From Catenaria anguillulae PL171 (taxonomy: Eukaryota > Blastocladiomycota > Blastocladiomycetes > Blastocladiales > Catenariaceae), in assembly GCA_002102555.1 (NCBI GenBank), contig MCFL01000004.1:248001-312000 (forward strand): DNA of 64,000 nt, read 5' to 3'. The notes below the pieces were generated by a model that searched no databases, was not told the DNA's origin, and saw nothing but the letters and a program-made list of their open reading frames with translations. Both the position numbers and the translations under genes were made by a program. Positions 52,892-63,861 of this stretch are shown one piece after another. Numbering within the stretch: position 1 is the stretch's first letter; every line of letters starts with the position of its first letter.

Positions 52892-53811
52892 TTAGGCCGA
52901 GGAGGCAATAAGGCGCTCAAAGAAATGAACAACCAGCTTGATGGCATCGTGCGTCCGCTTGCGGTTCAACTCGTTATCGAAATCGGCCCGTGCCCCGCAC
53001 CATCCATGGTGCATGTCGTCAAACCGCTCAAACACGTTGAGCTGCCCTTGTTCCTTGAGCACCTTTTGGTACGCCGTCTGTTGCACACATTGGCAAGATG
53101 TGTGAGCATCATGAAAGATCCCCGCGAACCGATCAATAATGTCATATCATCATCGTCTAAGCGTACCATGTCGGGCTCGTCCTTGGACGGCAAGATGCAC
53201 AGCGGCACCTTGGCGCTCTTGATGTCGTCGAGCACAAGGAACGCAGGATGCAACATGGCACCGCCGTCAATCAAATCGGTGCAATCCTTGGCGGCTTGCG
53301 CAACCATCTTGGATCCCCAACACAGGCCAATCAGGCCGACCTTGGTGGCGCCCTCGGAACGCAGCTGGGTCGCAGCGGCTTCAATGAGCGGCTTGACCTT
53401 GGTGTTAAAGTCGCCGGCGGATTTGACCCAGGACGAGAATTCGTTGAGATCTTTCTGCTCATGCACGGCAAAAAAAAATGATCAGCCACCGGCACTCGCG
53501 CACGTGTGAATGTTCATCAGTGGGAGTAAGAAACAAACAGGCGGAAACTTTTCAAGCGACCAGGGCTTGCCCAGCCAAAAGTCGGGCATGACCAACCGTG
53601 CGCCAAGCGACTCGGCGATCAAATCGGCCACCTGCTCGGTCGCCGGGTGGAACCCGAAAATGTCGTACACGTGGACAATTCCAAGCTTTGCGTTGGCGGG
53701 GCCCGTCACGTAAGCGTTGACGCCGTTGGAAAGCTTGAGGTTGGTGCCCTTGGGTTGGTACGTGGAGGCGATCGGCGGGATCGAGCAGCAGGCCTTGTTG
53801 ATGCCGGACAT
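52892..53811 (-). CDS. Dienelactone hydrolase family protein
   Basis: Three exons (53811-53539, 53457-53167, 53077-52892) give 249 residues, the usual size. The alpha/beta-hydrolase fold shows H-V-Y-D-I-F-G-F, then the nucleophile elbow G-L-C-W-G with Cys137. The acid is probably D184 in K-D-E-P-D, and the catalytic His212 is in D-M-H-H-G-W. This Cys-Asp-His triad is that of dienelactone hydrolases and the AIM2 family. Substrates in fungi are not settled; carboxymethylenebutenolide-type lactones are the classical ones. The N-terminal C-C-S-I-P-P and Y-x-P-K-G are typical of fungal members. The open frame extends upstream of 53811, but that ATG starts the conserved region. Cytosolic, no signal peptide, no frame break. 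Confidence 0.87.
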
Positions 53812-54318
53812 GGTGTTTGTAGCAAATGTACAGGAGTTGGATCGTGGGCGGTGGAGGGCGGTGGTGGCGGTGATGAATCGGGCTGCGAAAGGAAGGCGGC
53901 GTCCGGGTGCGTTGAGCATTGAGCAGGCGGTTGATTCATTCCAAATGAGCGAGTCAGCCTCTGCCAGAGAGAAAGGATGTTGGCAGCGGCATTCGCTGAC
54001 GAAATGAGAGACACACCCTTTTCGATCAGACGCGTACTTCAACTTGTCTCGCGGCACTCCGATCTCCCCTTGGCACATTCCACGTCTCGACATTCAGAGT
54101 GTCTGGCCAGCTGTCAAGGTTGTCCCACTGATTCTATCAATGCTACGTCTCTCACCAAGACCATAGGTATGTATTGCCCATACATGATGTCAACAGGACC
54201 CACCTTTGACAAATGATTTGAATGAGGTCTGGAAATGATTTATGTCCAAAAAAAAACAGCACGCCACAGGCAAAACTAGAGTACAAACTATAATTTCAAG
54301 CGGATGCGTCGACATCTC
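53812..54318. other. Intergenic region
   Basis: Promoter of the hydrolase gene and 3' flank of the ten-cysteine gene at 54319-55227. No gene is seen. A poly-A run lies at 54247-54256. Confidence 0.4.
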
Positions 54319-55227
54319 TTAGGCCATCACCAAAGCCACCGCGACAACAAGCGCCACGACCGACGTGGCCGCGCCAGCATTGCGGCTCGCCGAGTTGGAT
54401 CCGCCGGTCGTCGTGGCCGAGGCCGCACCAGCAGGGCAGGTCGACTTGCGCGTAGCGACAGACGCATCGTCGTACGGGAACAACGAGTCAATCGAGTACG
54501 TCTTGCCGGCCGACGACTTTGCCTTGGCAACGGCATCCGCAGCCTTTGCGGCATCTTGAATCTTGGCCGCACACTCGGAGCAAGTGAAGGACTTGGGGAA
54601 CTTGTCGACGGGAATGGGAATCAACCGGTTGGTCTTGGGGTTGGTCTGGGGCTTGACGCCAGACTGGACCTGGGCGCCCTTCATGACAGCAGCGCACATG
54701 TTGCCCTGCGGGTCGGTCGTGCACATAAAGGTCGACAGCGTCGGGAGAATCGGGAGCAAAAAGTCAAAGTTGGTGCCGAGGCGGGCACCGAAACCGCACT
54801 GCTCCTCAACATAGTCGCGAGAGATCTTGGACAGGGTGTTGGAGCACTCGGGCGCGCAGATGACCGTCTTGAGAGCATTGCTCATTTCGGCCTCGGTGGC
54901 AGTCTCCTTCAGGTTCATGCCCAGGCATGCCTCGAGGTTGAGCCTGAAAGGAAATGGCAGTGTGAGAGGTTGTTAAGTATGAGCGTCTTGAGATTCACAA
55001 CGAATCATGATGTGAGATACGCACTTCTTCTCGCACTCAGAGGGTCGGAGCGTCAATCCGGGAGAGGGAACCGTCGAGTTGCGGGACGGGAAGGGAATGG
55101 TCGAGTTGTTGGTCGGAAATGGGAGAGTGGGGAGAGTGGGGAGGGTCGAGTTGGACGGGCCACCTTGCGCTTGGGCAAGAGCGCCAGTGAGGGCGACGAG
55201 GAGAACAATCAACAGTGGGGAGTGCAT
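54319..55227 (-). CDS. Secreted ten-cysteine protein, probable GPI anchor, copy 3
   Basis: Two exons (55227-55025 and 54943-54319) give 275 residues without a break. The signal peptide (MHSPLLIVLLVALTGALAQA) is followed by a T/P/N-rich linker with two L-P-T repeats and several N-S-T sites. The cysteine pattern equals the copies at 23167 and 24743: S-E-C-E, E-A-C-L, I-C-A-P-E-C, E-E-Q-C-G-F-G, F-M-C-T-T-D, N-M-C-A-A, F-T-C-S-E-C and S-T-C-P. The tail is a S/N/A stretch and the hydrophobic A-L-V-V-A-V-A-L-V-M-A, a GPI-type signal. Intron phase is conserved. It lies 29 kb from the other two copies. A cell-surface or wall role is inferred. Confidence 0.8.
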
Positions 55228-55982
55228 GGTGAAATCTTCTATGAGGTAGTTCTATGGAACTGGTTTTGGTTGTGGATTGGGAATGATGTGTGATGATGAT
55301 AAAGTCAAGAGGATGGTTGGGTCCAGCTGAATCTATATAGGGCGTGGGAAACGCATTCGTCCCTGACCAAAACCCTCCATGCAGTCTCTCGGGCACAGTC
55401 TCCGGACAAGGTGGTCGCTGGATATTGATCGACTCAACGCATGGTGGATGTGAGTCAATGAATACCTGCTTGCTGTGAGACGGGTGTCATGGTGCATGTA
55501 CTTGGGCTCAAAATTGGCTGCAAACCTTTGATCGGTCTCCGCAGCGATGTGGTCGCCCTTCTGATACTTTGAGCCGGGAAAAAAAAATTCGCCAGCGACC
55601 CTCATGATTGGGCTCAGGCAAGCACAGGATGCGAACACGCCAGGCAATGCTCCCTGCATCGCGTTTAAAGTCTCGGGCTTGACTCGGCTTGACTCGGCTT
55701 GCGAAACACGCAGATGGTCCCAAATGTGAGGCAAGGTTTCATGACGATCATTCATGCATAGAACAGTCTTTGTTGCTGTCGAAACAACGAGTTGGCGACG
55801 GGAAGATTCGAAGAGTTTCCGAGAAGAGTTCACAGCTCCGACACGTTTGTTGCATTCACCCACATGTGGCAATTGACAAACACTACATAAATGAGGAGGA
55901 GCACAGCCGTTCCTCCCTTCCATGCCGTGCGCCGAGCCTCGACCATCCCGAAGCACACCTAAACCATCTCGAACCAACGACC
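55228..55982. other. Divergent intergenic region
   Basis: Separates the ten-cysteine gene (-) from the unknown gene at 55983 (+). It contains the TATA element at 55333-55339 and a direct repeat of TTGACTCGGC near 55678-55700. Confidence 0.5.
55333..55339 (-). promoter_or_regulatory. TATA box of ten-cysteine gene copy 3
   Basis: On the minus strand TATATAG lies about 105 bases upstream of the ATG at 55227, the same spacing as the TATA box at 3563. Confidence 0.5.
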
Positions 55983-56882
55983 ATGACCCGATCCCTGTCT
56001 CGCCCTTCCTTCAAGTTCCTCCGCAACCCAGTCAAGCGCTTTGGCGAACTCAAGCTGGAGCCACAGACGCACGATCCGCTCGTCGGCATTTTCGACGCCA
56101 ACCCGGCCTTCATCTCAACCAACCCCAACTGTCCAATCACGCTGCTCTTCACTCGAGACTCGGAGCAAGACAAGACGAGCGCCGCACATGAGTGGTTTAC
56201 GCAGGGCGAAATGAGCTCGTACTCTGTTCTGGCCAACAACCCCGACACCAACAGCATTGGCGATCCTCTGTGTGTGATTCGCTCGCACCATCGGTCCATG
56301 TGGACGCACAAGAGGACCGTGTATGCGGGTCCATTGGCGACCGACGTGACCAACTCGCGCGACAAGGAGGGTAAGTCGGTGGGCCCGCCCATGTTCAACG
56401 TGCGCAAGGCACCGCTCGGACGGCCAAAGTACTTTGCCTTCGTTGGCGCTGATTCCAAGTCGACAACACCCGGCGCAGCGACTGCCCGTCCCTTTTTGGA
56501 AATGCGCACCAACAACAACTCGACCGAATTAGTGACGCACTTCAAGTTTACTGCGACCTTGTCATCGATGCGCGCACCAACGGGCAATGCGGCCGTCGAC
56601 AGCGTCATGGCCGTGGAACGCAAGTCGGAGCTCGTTGTGCTTGCATCAACCAACATGCGCGACGTGTTTGTTTTTTTGCGGCCGGGAGGCAGCAAGTGGA
56701 GCTGGAGCAATGAGCATGCGCCGGGCATGTTGATTGCAAGCGGGCGGCCCATGGATATGGGCATGGCGACTAGTGAGCTGGTTGGTCCGTTGACGATGAA
56801 GATTCAAGTGGCGCCGGGTGTGGATGGGCGGATCATTTTGGCTTTGGTGGTTGCAGGAGTGACACATTTCCAGGCATATTGA
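55983..56882 (+). CDS. Unidentified intronless protein of 299 residues
   Basis: One open exon starts at the ATG at 55983 (context CGACCATGACC). It encodes a beta-rich protein with a basic N-terminus (R-P-S-F-K-F-L-R-N-P-V-K-R-F), then P-L-V-G-I-F-D, I-T-L-L-F-T-R-D, P-L-C-V-I-R-S-H-H-R-S-M-W, P-M-F-N-V-R-K-A, K-Y-F-A-F-V-G, V-T-H-F-K-F-T-A-T-L and a final hydrophobic strand pair. No signal peptide or strong membrane helix is seen. The succession of strands with short polar turns is reminiscent of tubby/LURP-one-like barrels, but I see no diagnostic motif, so this is only a suggestion. No frame break. Confidence 0.65.
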   Translation: MTRSLSRPSFKFLRNPVKRFGELKLEPQTHDPLVGIFDANPAFISTNPNCPITLLFTRDSEQDKTSAAHEWFTQGEMSSYSVLANNPDTNSIGDPLCVIRSHHRSMWTHKRTVYAGPLATDVTNSRDKEGKSVGPPMFNVRKAPLGRPKYFAFVGADSKSTTPGAATARPFLEMRTNNNSTELVTHFKFTATLSSMRAPTGNAAVDSVMAVERKSELVVLASTNMRDVFVFLRPGGSKWSWSNEHAPGMLIASGRPMDMGMATSELVGPLTMKIQVAPGVDGRIILALVVAGVTHFQAY

Positions 56883-57497
56883 CGAGTGAGTAATCGAGTC
56901 TTCTTTTGGCTCCTTATATTTGTAAAGCCTAGTCCCGACTTCCTATCTTTGCGCGAGGGCTTTCTGCGGTTGATGTCTCACATGTGCTTGATCACCAAAG
57001 AAACGCAGCACGGCCGCCAAGGTACACCGTCTAAATATGCCGGGGCGCCAGGATGCTTGACCGTATCCAGCGGGTACATCCGTACGTCTTTGTATTATCG
57101 TGCTGCATGGATTTGAATGGGACAGCTTCACTGCTGCCTTGCCATCGAGTTGGGTGAAGCGGGGAAGCGCGGCATTGGTGGCGGTGACGTGCGGTGGACC
57201 CATTCGTGCGGCCTCACTAATCCAGTGTCTCAAGTTACATCTTCACGACAAACATGATCCAGATTCCAGTATACCATGCGGTGGAGCGGCACCACCGCAC
57301 TCCAGTTGCTGCGACTCTGCCACCAGGCCGCATTAATTGACTCGATGATAGTCACACCCTAGACACTGACGCATAAAAAGGCAGCCAGATCCCCGCCGAA
57401 GGATGCCGATGTACCTTCAAGCACTCACACAGCGCCGTTATTCAACGCATTCACGCACGTCCACCCACCCACCCACCCACCCATCCAACCCATCACC
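56883..57497. other. Intergenic region and promoter of the metacaspase-like gene
   Basis: No gene is seen. A TATA-like CATAAAAAG lies at 57372-57380, and a CCCA repeat at about 57462-57482 forms a pyrimidine/A-rich leader just before the ATG at 57498. Confidence 0.5.
57372..57380 (+). promoter_or_regulatory. TATA-like element of the metacaspase-like gene
   Basis: CATAAAAAG is 118 bases upstream of the ATG at 57498, similar in spacing to the other TATA elements in the window. Confidence 0.4.
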
Positions 57498-58504
57498 ATG
57501 CCCAGCTCCGCCGTTTGCGTTGGTCTCAACTACCTCGACACCGATATGGCCATTTCTGGCTCGGACCGTGATGCATACAACATGACCCAAGTCGCCACTG
57601 CCATGGGTGTCGACCCCGAGCATGTGACCCCGCTTACCGATGCTTACGGCGGCGACGTGACCAAGGAGGATGTCCTCGGCGCTCTTCGTGAGATGGTTGC
57701 CAACGCCCAGCCTGGAGACAAGTGCGTGACTTTGAAAAAAAATCATTTGGTCGGCGCGACTGAAGACTGATTTCCTCTTGTTCACCGTGACAGCCTCATG
57801 TTCACCTTCTCGGGTACCGCCGGCAAGATGGCGTCGGAGGAGGCCGGCGAGGCTGACGGCCAAGACGAGTTCCTGCAACTGTCCAACGGCGAGACCATTT
57901 CCGACAACGAGCTTTACGACATCTTGCGCGAAATCCCGTCCGATGTCAACATGACCATGGTGTTTGACACGCCCACGGCCAGCGCTGGCACCATCACCGA
58001 CCTGGACTTCACTGGGTGCCCCGGAAACGTGCTCGCGATTGCCGGCTCGCTTGACGGCCAAGACGCCACCTTCTCCGAAAACGGCGGCACATTCACGACC
58101 ACGCTCATGGAGGTGCTCCAAGCCAACCCTGGCATCACCTTGGGCGACGCCTTGAACCAGGTCAATGCTGTGACTGGCGACACCCAGATCGCTAACGCCG
58201 TTTGCAATGGCGATATCAACGACTGTACGTGTGCATTTGAAGTTCTAGTTTGCTCATGGGAGCCATGACGCTAACTCACTCGCCATTCGCACACACAGTC
58301 CTTTCCCAACCCGCTTTCGGCTTGAAGGACGGCATCGAGCTGTCGACCGACCAGAGCGAATTCGAGGCGTGGCAGGACCAAATCGTCGCCGCGAGTGAAG
58401 CGCGCGAAGCCGATGCTGGACTCAACGCCCTGTCGCTCGAGCCTGTCGTTGACGGCCAAGATGACTGTGCCCAGGACTGCCAAGATGTGGGGCATGTGTG
58501 CTAG
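57498..58504 (+). CDS. Metacaspase homologue lacking the catalytic dyad
   Basis: Three exons (57498-57721, 57794-58224, 58299-58504) give 286 residues. The caspase-like fold is readable: A-V-C-V-G-L-N-Y-L first strand, G-S-D-R-D-A-Y-N-M, V-T-P-L-T-D, G-A-L-R-E-M-V, A-Q-P-G-D, then the strand L-M-F-T-F-S-G and, after an acidic loop, I-S-D-N-E-L-Y-D-I-L and M-T-M-V-F-D. In active metacaspases the first strand ends Y-S-G-H-G and the second D-S-C-H-S-G. Here the positions read F-S-G-T-A (Thr83 for His) and D-T-P-T-A-S-A-G (Pro135 for Cys), so both catalytic residues are gone. The exons are clean and acidic D/E-rich sequence is kept, so it is probably a functional pseudoprotease. No prodomain or signal peptide. 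Confidence 0.75.
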
Positions 58505-58677
58505 GCTGTTCTCGCGAGCAAAGGTCGGATTCATTGAACCAAAGTGCATCAACAATATTGACTGAATGTAGAACGAGATTTTTTTTTTTTGAAAAACAAC
58601 CAATGAATCATGCTGTGTCGCCAACATTTTCAAGCTCACCATTCATTACCTGCAACACATTTGTTTGTTTGCAACAG

Positions 58678-61600
58678 CTAATGCCCCTTGACGTCCTCGT
58701 CCTCAATCGCTTCAGATGTAAACTCGGCATCGAAAAACTTGACATCAAAGTCGTCGGCTACATCTGGGCGCCATGGCGGCGGAAGCTCCTTGCGGAACAG
58801 CTTTGTCCAGTCAATGTCCTTGAAGAATGGGTGCTGCTGGATTTCACGCGAGCCGAGCTTGCCTGATCCTAAGCGGCGCTTGTAGTCCCGGTCCAGCAAC
58901 CGGGTAATCAGGTCGGCTGCTTTGCCCGACGTGAAGGATGGGAACTCGAGCGGGGCGCGCAGGATGAGCTGGTACAAGATGTCGGGGTTCGGGTTGTAGA
59001 ACGGATGGTAGCCACAGAGTAGTTCTAAGTGATTCAATTTGCACAAGTGAGCATGTGTTTCGAGAATGGTCGACGGCAGCTGGCGGACAGCGCACCAAAG
59101 AGAATGACGCCAAACGCCCACCAATCGGCTGGAAAAGAGTAATTGACGCCCTCAATTACCTCGGGCGCTGTTGAAAGAAAGGTCGTCGATGTCAGGCTAC
59201 AATCGCTGGCTGTGCCGATAATGAAGCATACCAAAGTATTCTAATGTGCCGGCCATGGAGAACGTGCGTGTCTCGTCTTCCTTGGTGTAGAGTCGCGACA
59301 GACCAAAGTCGGCAATCTTGATGTGTCCCTCCTTGTCAAGCAGAATGTTTTCCAGTTTGAGGTCACTGTGACGGCCCAAGGCAATCCGCATAACGGTCAG
59401 TTCCAACGCTAAAAGTTCATAGGAGGAGAGGCAATGCGTACCGATACACGACCCCCTTGCCGTGCAAGCACTGTAACGCCAATATGATTTCGGCTGCATA
59501 AAACTTGGCCCTTTTTTCCGGGAACCGACCCGACTGACTCAAGTGGAAGAACAACTCGCCACCATTCACATACTCCATGACCAAGTACAACCGCTCAGGG
59601 TTTTGGAAGGCGAAATGCAAGCCGACAATGAATGGATGCTTGATGGACCGCAAGATTTCCGACTCTGTTCGTGCTGTGTCCTCGGATTCGGCATCCTTTT
59701 GAATGACCTTGATGGCAAACACCTTCTTGGACACCTTGTGGGAACACAACAACACTTTGCCGTACTTGCCCTTGCCCAGCACGCGGTGGAATTCAAAGTC
59801 GTCAATGGTTGCACGCGACGACTTTGAGCGCGACCGTGTTGAAACTGAACGGTGGGACGCAGTGTCTGAGGTGAGTGTCCCGGTGTTTGCGCCCGTCATG
59901 GTGATGCGTGACAGTTTGGATGCATTTTGGTTGGCCGTTTCTGCGAGCTTTTGAATGAGGGAAACCCAGTCGTCCCGATCGTTGCAAGACGAGGCAGTAA
60001 ACGTAAACATGATGTTGTTGGTCGCTTGATTGCGCAACAAGAAGGTGGGCGCATTCGGGTCGGGCACATCACACACAAACTGGTTGAGCAAAGTCGACTG
60101 CACAGGATCGCGCGGTGAAATGGCCGACTCGCGCGACTCGCAGTACCGCACGTGGAGCTGGCCGCGTTCCAAACTGACCCACGCTGAGACCTCCATGTTG
60201 GCGTCATTGGGCGAGTCTGCCATGAGCCACCCTTCCTTGTAAATGGTACTCTCATTCATGGCTTGTCGCTTGAGAAGCACGGCCTCGTGGTGCGCGGCCG
60301 CAGTTGCAGGCGCCAGCAAGCCCGCGGTCGAGTTGACAGCCGTCGCCGAGTCGTCCGTGCCATCGTCGAGTGACTCGTTGACCATGTTGAGCAAGTCTTC
60401 CAGCTCGGCTTGACCTTCGTTGATGGTATCGTCGTTCTCGGGCGACACGCCAAAAAAGGTGGCGAGCTTTGCAACTTTCCTTTGTTTGTTTCCAGGCTGA
60501 TGGCCAGCAGATCCGCCGTTTTGGATCATGCCAGTGAGTTCGGCCAAATCGGGATCCATTTCGGCTTCTGCGGCAGCTGCAGCTTCGGCGTCGGCAGTGC
60601 TCGAGGCCAGCAGGTCGGCCTTGCCCTTGCGGCGGAAGAGAATGTACTCGCTCTCCTTGAAGGCGCGAACAACATCAAATACGCGCTCGGTTTCTCCCAG
60701 CATGCGGTTGGCTGTGAATGGACAATGGTTGCGTGATGTGTTAGGATTTGATTGTCTCAGCGCATGGAAATGAAAGAGTATGGTACCTGAGCTGTTGAGC
60801 AAGAACAAGCTGTAAAGGGATGTGTCTTCTTGAATCATGAGCTTGCGCATGGTGTGCGCAACAATGTCAGATGTCTTGGCCTCGATGGGATTGGCAACAA
60901 TCATGTGCGTTTGGTTGGCAAAATGCATGCGCAGCAAAAAGGTCGGAACCGAGTTTCGCTTGGTCTGGTGTGAAGGAAAGGTGGCAATTATACCATACTG
61001 TTAGCTTTTGCAGTTCATTGGGATGCACACAAAACCTTGAAAGGGGTGTACCACAGTCTCCTTGGTCTTGTCCACAATCTTCCTCAGCGTGCCCACACTG
61101 TCGTCCTGTGCTCCAAAGAAATCCGCCAACTTGCCCATCCGTGCTGTTTTCCGGCTGCCTTTGGCCGCCATATCGTCCGAGCTCAATCCCAACAACGATC
61201 CAAGACTACTGCTGCCTCCAGTGCTGCCGAGCTGATTCTGAAGCGGTGCAGACCCGGGTTCCAATGCTGCGCCCCCATTCCCGCCAGATGCGACACCAGT
61301 GCTCTGCTCTTCACGCTGGAGCGTGCCGCCGGGTGAATCGCTTGTTCCATCGCCACCCGATCCACCTGCCGATGTCGGGGAGGTTGAGTCATACAAGAGC
61401 TCTTGCGAAAGCGAGATGCGCTTGACTTGCTGTGCATTCTTTTTGAGCTTGAGCGCCTTGATGGCCTCGTTTCGGTCGTTGCCACCACCCGAAATGGCAT
61501 ACTGGGCGGCTTCTTCTTCACCGAGCTTGGCTTGCAGCTTATTGATTTTGGCTGCGGGTGCTTTCTGTATAGATTTTGCCACTCAATGGTGAGATTGAGC

Positions 61601-61847
61601 GGATTCAAGGCACGGGTAGTTGCGTGGCATACCAAAAAGCTTTCCGGATCCTCATCGGGGTTTTGGACAAATTGATGCAGTGCATTGAGGTCGGCGCGGT
61701 TGTTGATGCCAAGCTTGTCCGCTTTTTGGAATGGAGCGCATGACACGGAATCAGAAAGGAAGACATGGTACAATGGCGTCAATAAGCGGGTAGGAAATAC
61801 ACACCCAATTTGTTGGTTGTCCGCGTCAACGTCGGTGGTTGCGACAT
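58678..61847 (-). CDS. RA-PH-AGC protein kinase (Ras-associating, PH and kinase domains)
   Basis: Eight exons (61847-61805, 61721-61633, 61564-61052, 60964-60787, 60711-59442, 59365-59232, 59167-59096, 59024-58678) give 881 residues in one frame. A Ras-associating-like domain spans about 216-302 (F-L-L-R-M-H-F, then L-Y-S-L-F-L-L). A PH domain spans about 431-535 (Y-K-E-G-W-L to D-W-V-S-L-I-Q-K-L). The kinase runs from about 580: [37 protein letters not shown]-[DT]-F-F-G motif occurs twice, near residues 189 and 356. The S-M-A-G-T-L-E-Y activation-loop context and post-kinase extension fit AGC kinases, near Akt/SGK. Likely recruited by a Ras-type GTPase and phosphoinositides. The C-terminal hydrophobic motif is not typical. 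Confidence 0.85.
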
Positions 61848-63861
61848 GGTGCCGTGTATTTGGTTCACTGCAAGTGGTTGCAAGTACGCTTGGTCTTCGC
61901 TCACACGTGTCGTGAATCGGTCGACGCGCGAGGAGTCGAGGAGCTGTGAGAAACTGCTCTACTGAGGGAGCTGATTCGATATCAGCGATTGCATGGAGTT
62001 ATAGTGGGGCCCAGTGTCTTTTTTTCGACACTAATGGATTATTTGTATTGTGATGTCGCATCTTGGCATATCGTTCAACGCGTCCAGTTCCCTCGCCCTG
62101 CCTGCCCATCGACCGATCCGTTTGTGCTGGAGGTTGTGTGTGTGTGTGCGTGTGTACAGATTAACATGTACTTGCTCGCGGACAATGATTGTCACGGATT
62201 CGCTTAAATGGGGCGCAGACAATATCCTGCCGCCCGTGAGCAAATCATGCGACTTGAATGAACGTCATTGAGCATTTATCAAAATGAGGCTTGCCAAGCA
62301 GAGACTCCTGTTCTATTCCTCCTTATGTGCAACACTTGCAAATGCGTAATCGCAGACAACACACCCATCAAAATCAGCCTTCCATCCACTGGCATAGGCC
62401 ACAACACTGCCGTGTTGGCCGTGTGCTCCGTGATCCTTTTGGCCTGGTACATACGCGTTCCTCCACTTCCAATCCTCACCCTTTCATTTCCCACCCAGCG
62501 GACAAGTTTACCTGGACCAGTTCACCTGGACGGGGTTTTGTCGCAATGCTTCAGTTCACCCAAGTGAGTTTACCTTACGAATGCGGGTGCACGTGTGTTG
62601 AGCTTACCCATCGACTTATGCACTTGCCCTAGATGTAGTTCGCCCGAACCGCCCAGTTTCCAACCATTGACCAAGAACTATGTACCTGTCGTGCACAGGT
62701 GTGAGCCGCAAGCGCTCCCAAAAAGCTTTGAGGGGGAAAGATGCGCCTAATGGTGAGCCAAAGAGCATTATCATTTGACGAGGACATTGACCTAGAACCT
62801 GTTAGTGCGGAAACGTTCGCACGTTGAGCAAGGAAGCGAAGAGTTGCCTGTACCCTGTGGGCAGCATCCACGTTGTTGCTCACTGTTGCGAAACAGCAGC
62901 CGCCTCCTCCTGTCCCAAGGTCGGTTGTGATGCCCTGCGGGCAGGCCCAGGAAATGCGCACGCAAAGTGTGGGAAACACATCCTGCTGAGAAGCAATGAG
63001 GTGCAACTGGTTGAGGATGGAGGCAGCTGAGCACTTCCACATCACACTCACTCCAGGTACAGATAGGAATAAAACGAACACGCACGAGTACCATCGATTC
63101 AGGGAGATGTATGGGCTTTTGCCGATTGGCGATGGAACTCAGAGCAGCAGTTCATGCCTGAAAGTATCAAGATTTGGCCAGAGAGTGGAGCAGATCTGTG
63201 GACGGGCGGTCGGCATTTGAGGCAGGTGTCTGAGAAGTGTGGGAAAGGCGAGAGATACTGTGTTGGAACATGGCGGGAACGGTGGTGAACCAAGACACCG
63301 TGTTGAGATCGATGACATGCTGCTAAACCCACATCCAATTGCAACGGTCGCTCGAACTTGGCTGTTCGGCATATTTCGGCATCCATTGAGCTTGGATCGA
63401 CAAGTGGCCGGCCGACGAAACAGACAGAAGGAACAAGTGGCAGTGACAGTGCCGTTGACATCTCGGCAAAATGCGATCATTCAATGAAGTCATGGGCCAT
63501 GGGAAGAATGGTTGCAGATAGTCGGCGACAGCGCTCCGAGGCGGTGAAGCCGTGGATCGCCAATGTTGCGGCTGTACGTATCAATACTTATACACGTTGT
63601 GAGCTGGATTTGTCGGTTGACTGCGTTGTGTGAGAGGTGGCTGCGGATCTGGATGGAGCAGTCTGTGGCGCTGTCTCAGGACGTCCAAAAACAAGTCTGT
63701 GATCCCTGGCTTCCTTGTGTTTTTGCTCTTGTTCCGTATCGATCCACGAGGGAATGATTTGGGCAACTGGATAAAGTGAGTCGCCCTCAAATAAGTATGC
63801 CCACTTCCCACGCTGGCCTCGGGTGTGACTCTCACCATCTCACATGCCATGTAAAGCAAAC
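61848..63861. other. Long intergenic region, about 2 kb
   Basis: No gene is supported. A (TG)n tract lies at about 62137-62158. Open frames at 62268-62567 (+) and 62629-63081 (-) have some cysteine-rich or helical content but no recognisable domain, signal peptide or clear splice support. The last part is the promoter of the gene starting at 63862/63892. Confidence 0.4.

Noticed and set aside
62137-62158. TG dinucleotide tract
   Set aside because: An ordinary short microsatellite; no further significance seen.
62629-63081. Possible gene on the minus strand with an M-W-K-C-S-A lectin-like opening
   Set aside because: Only four residues resemble the lectin repeat; no C-L-D motif, signal peptide or matching splice sites were found.
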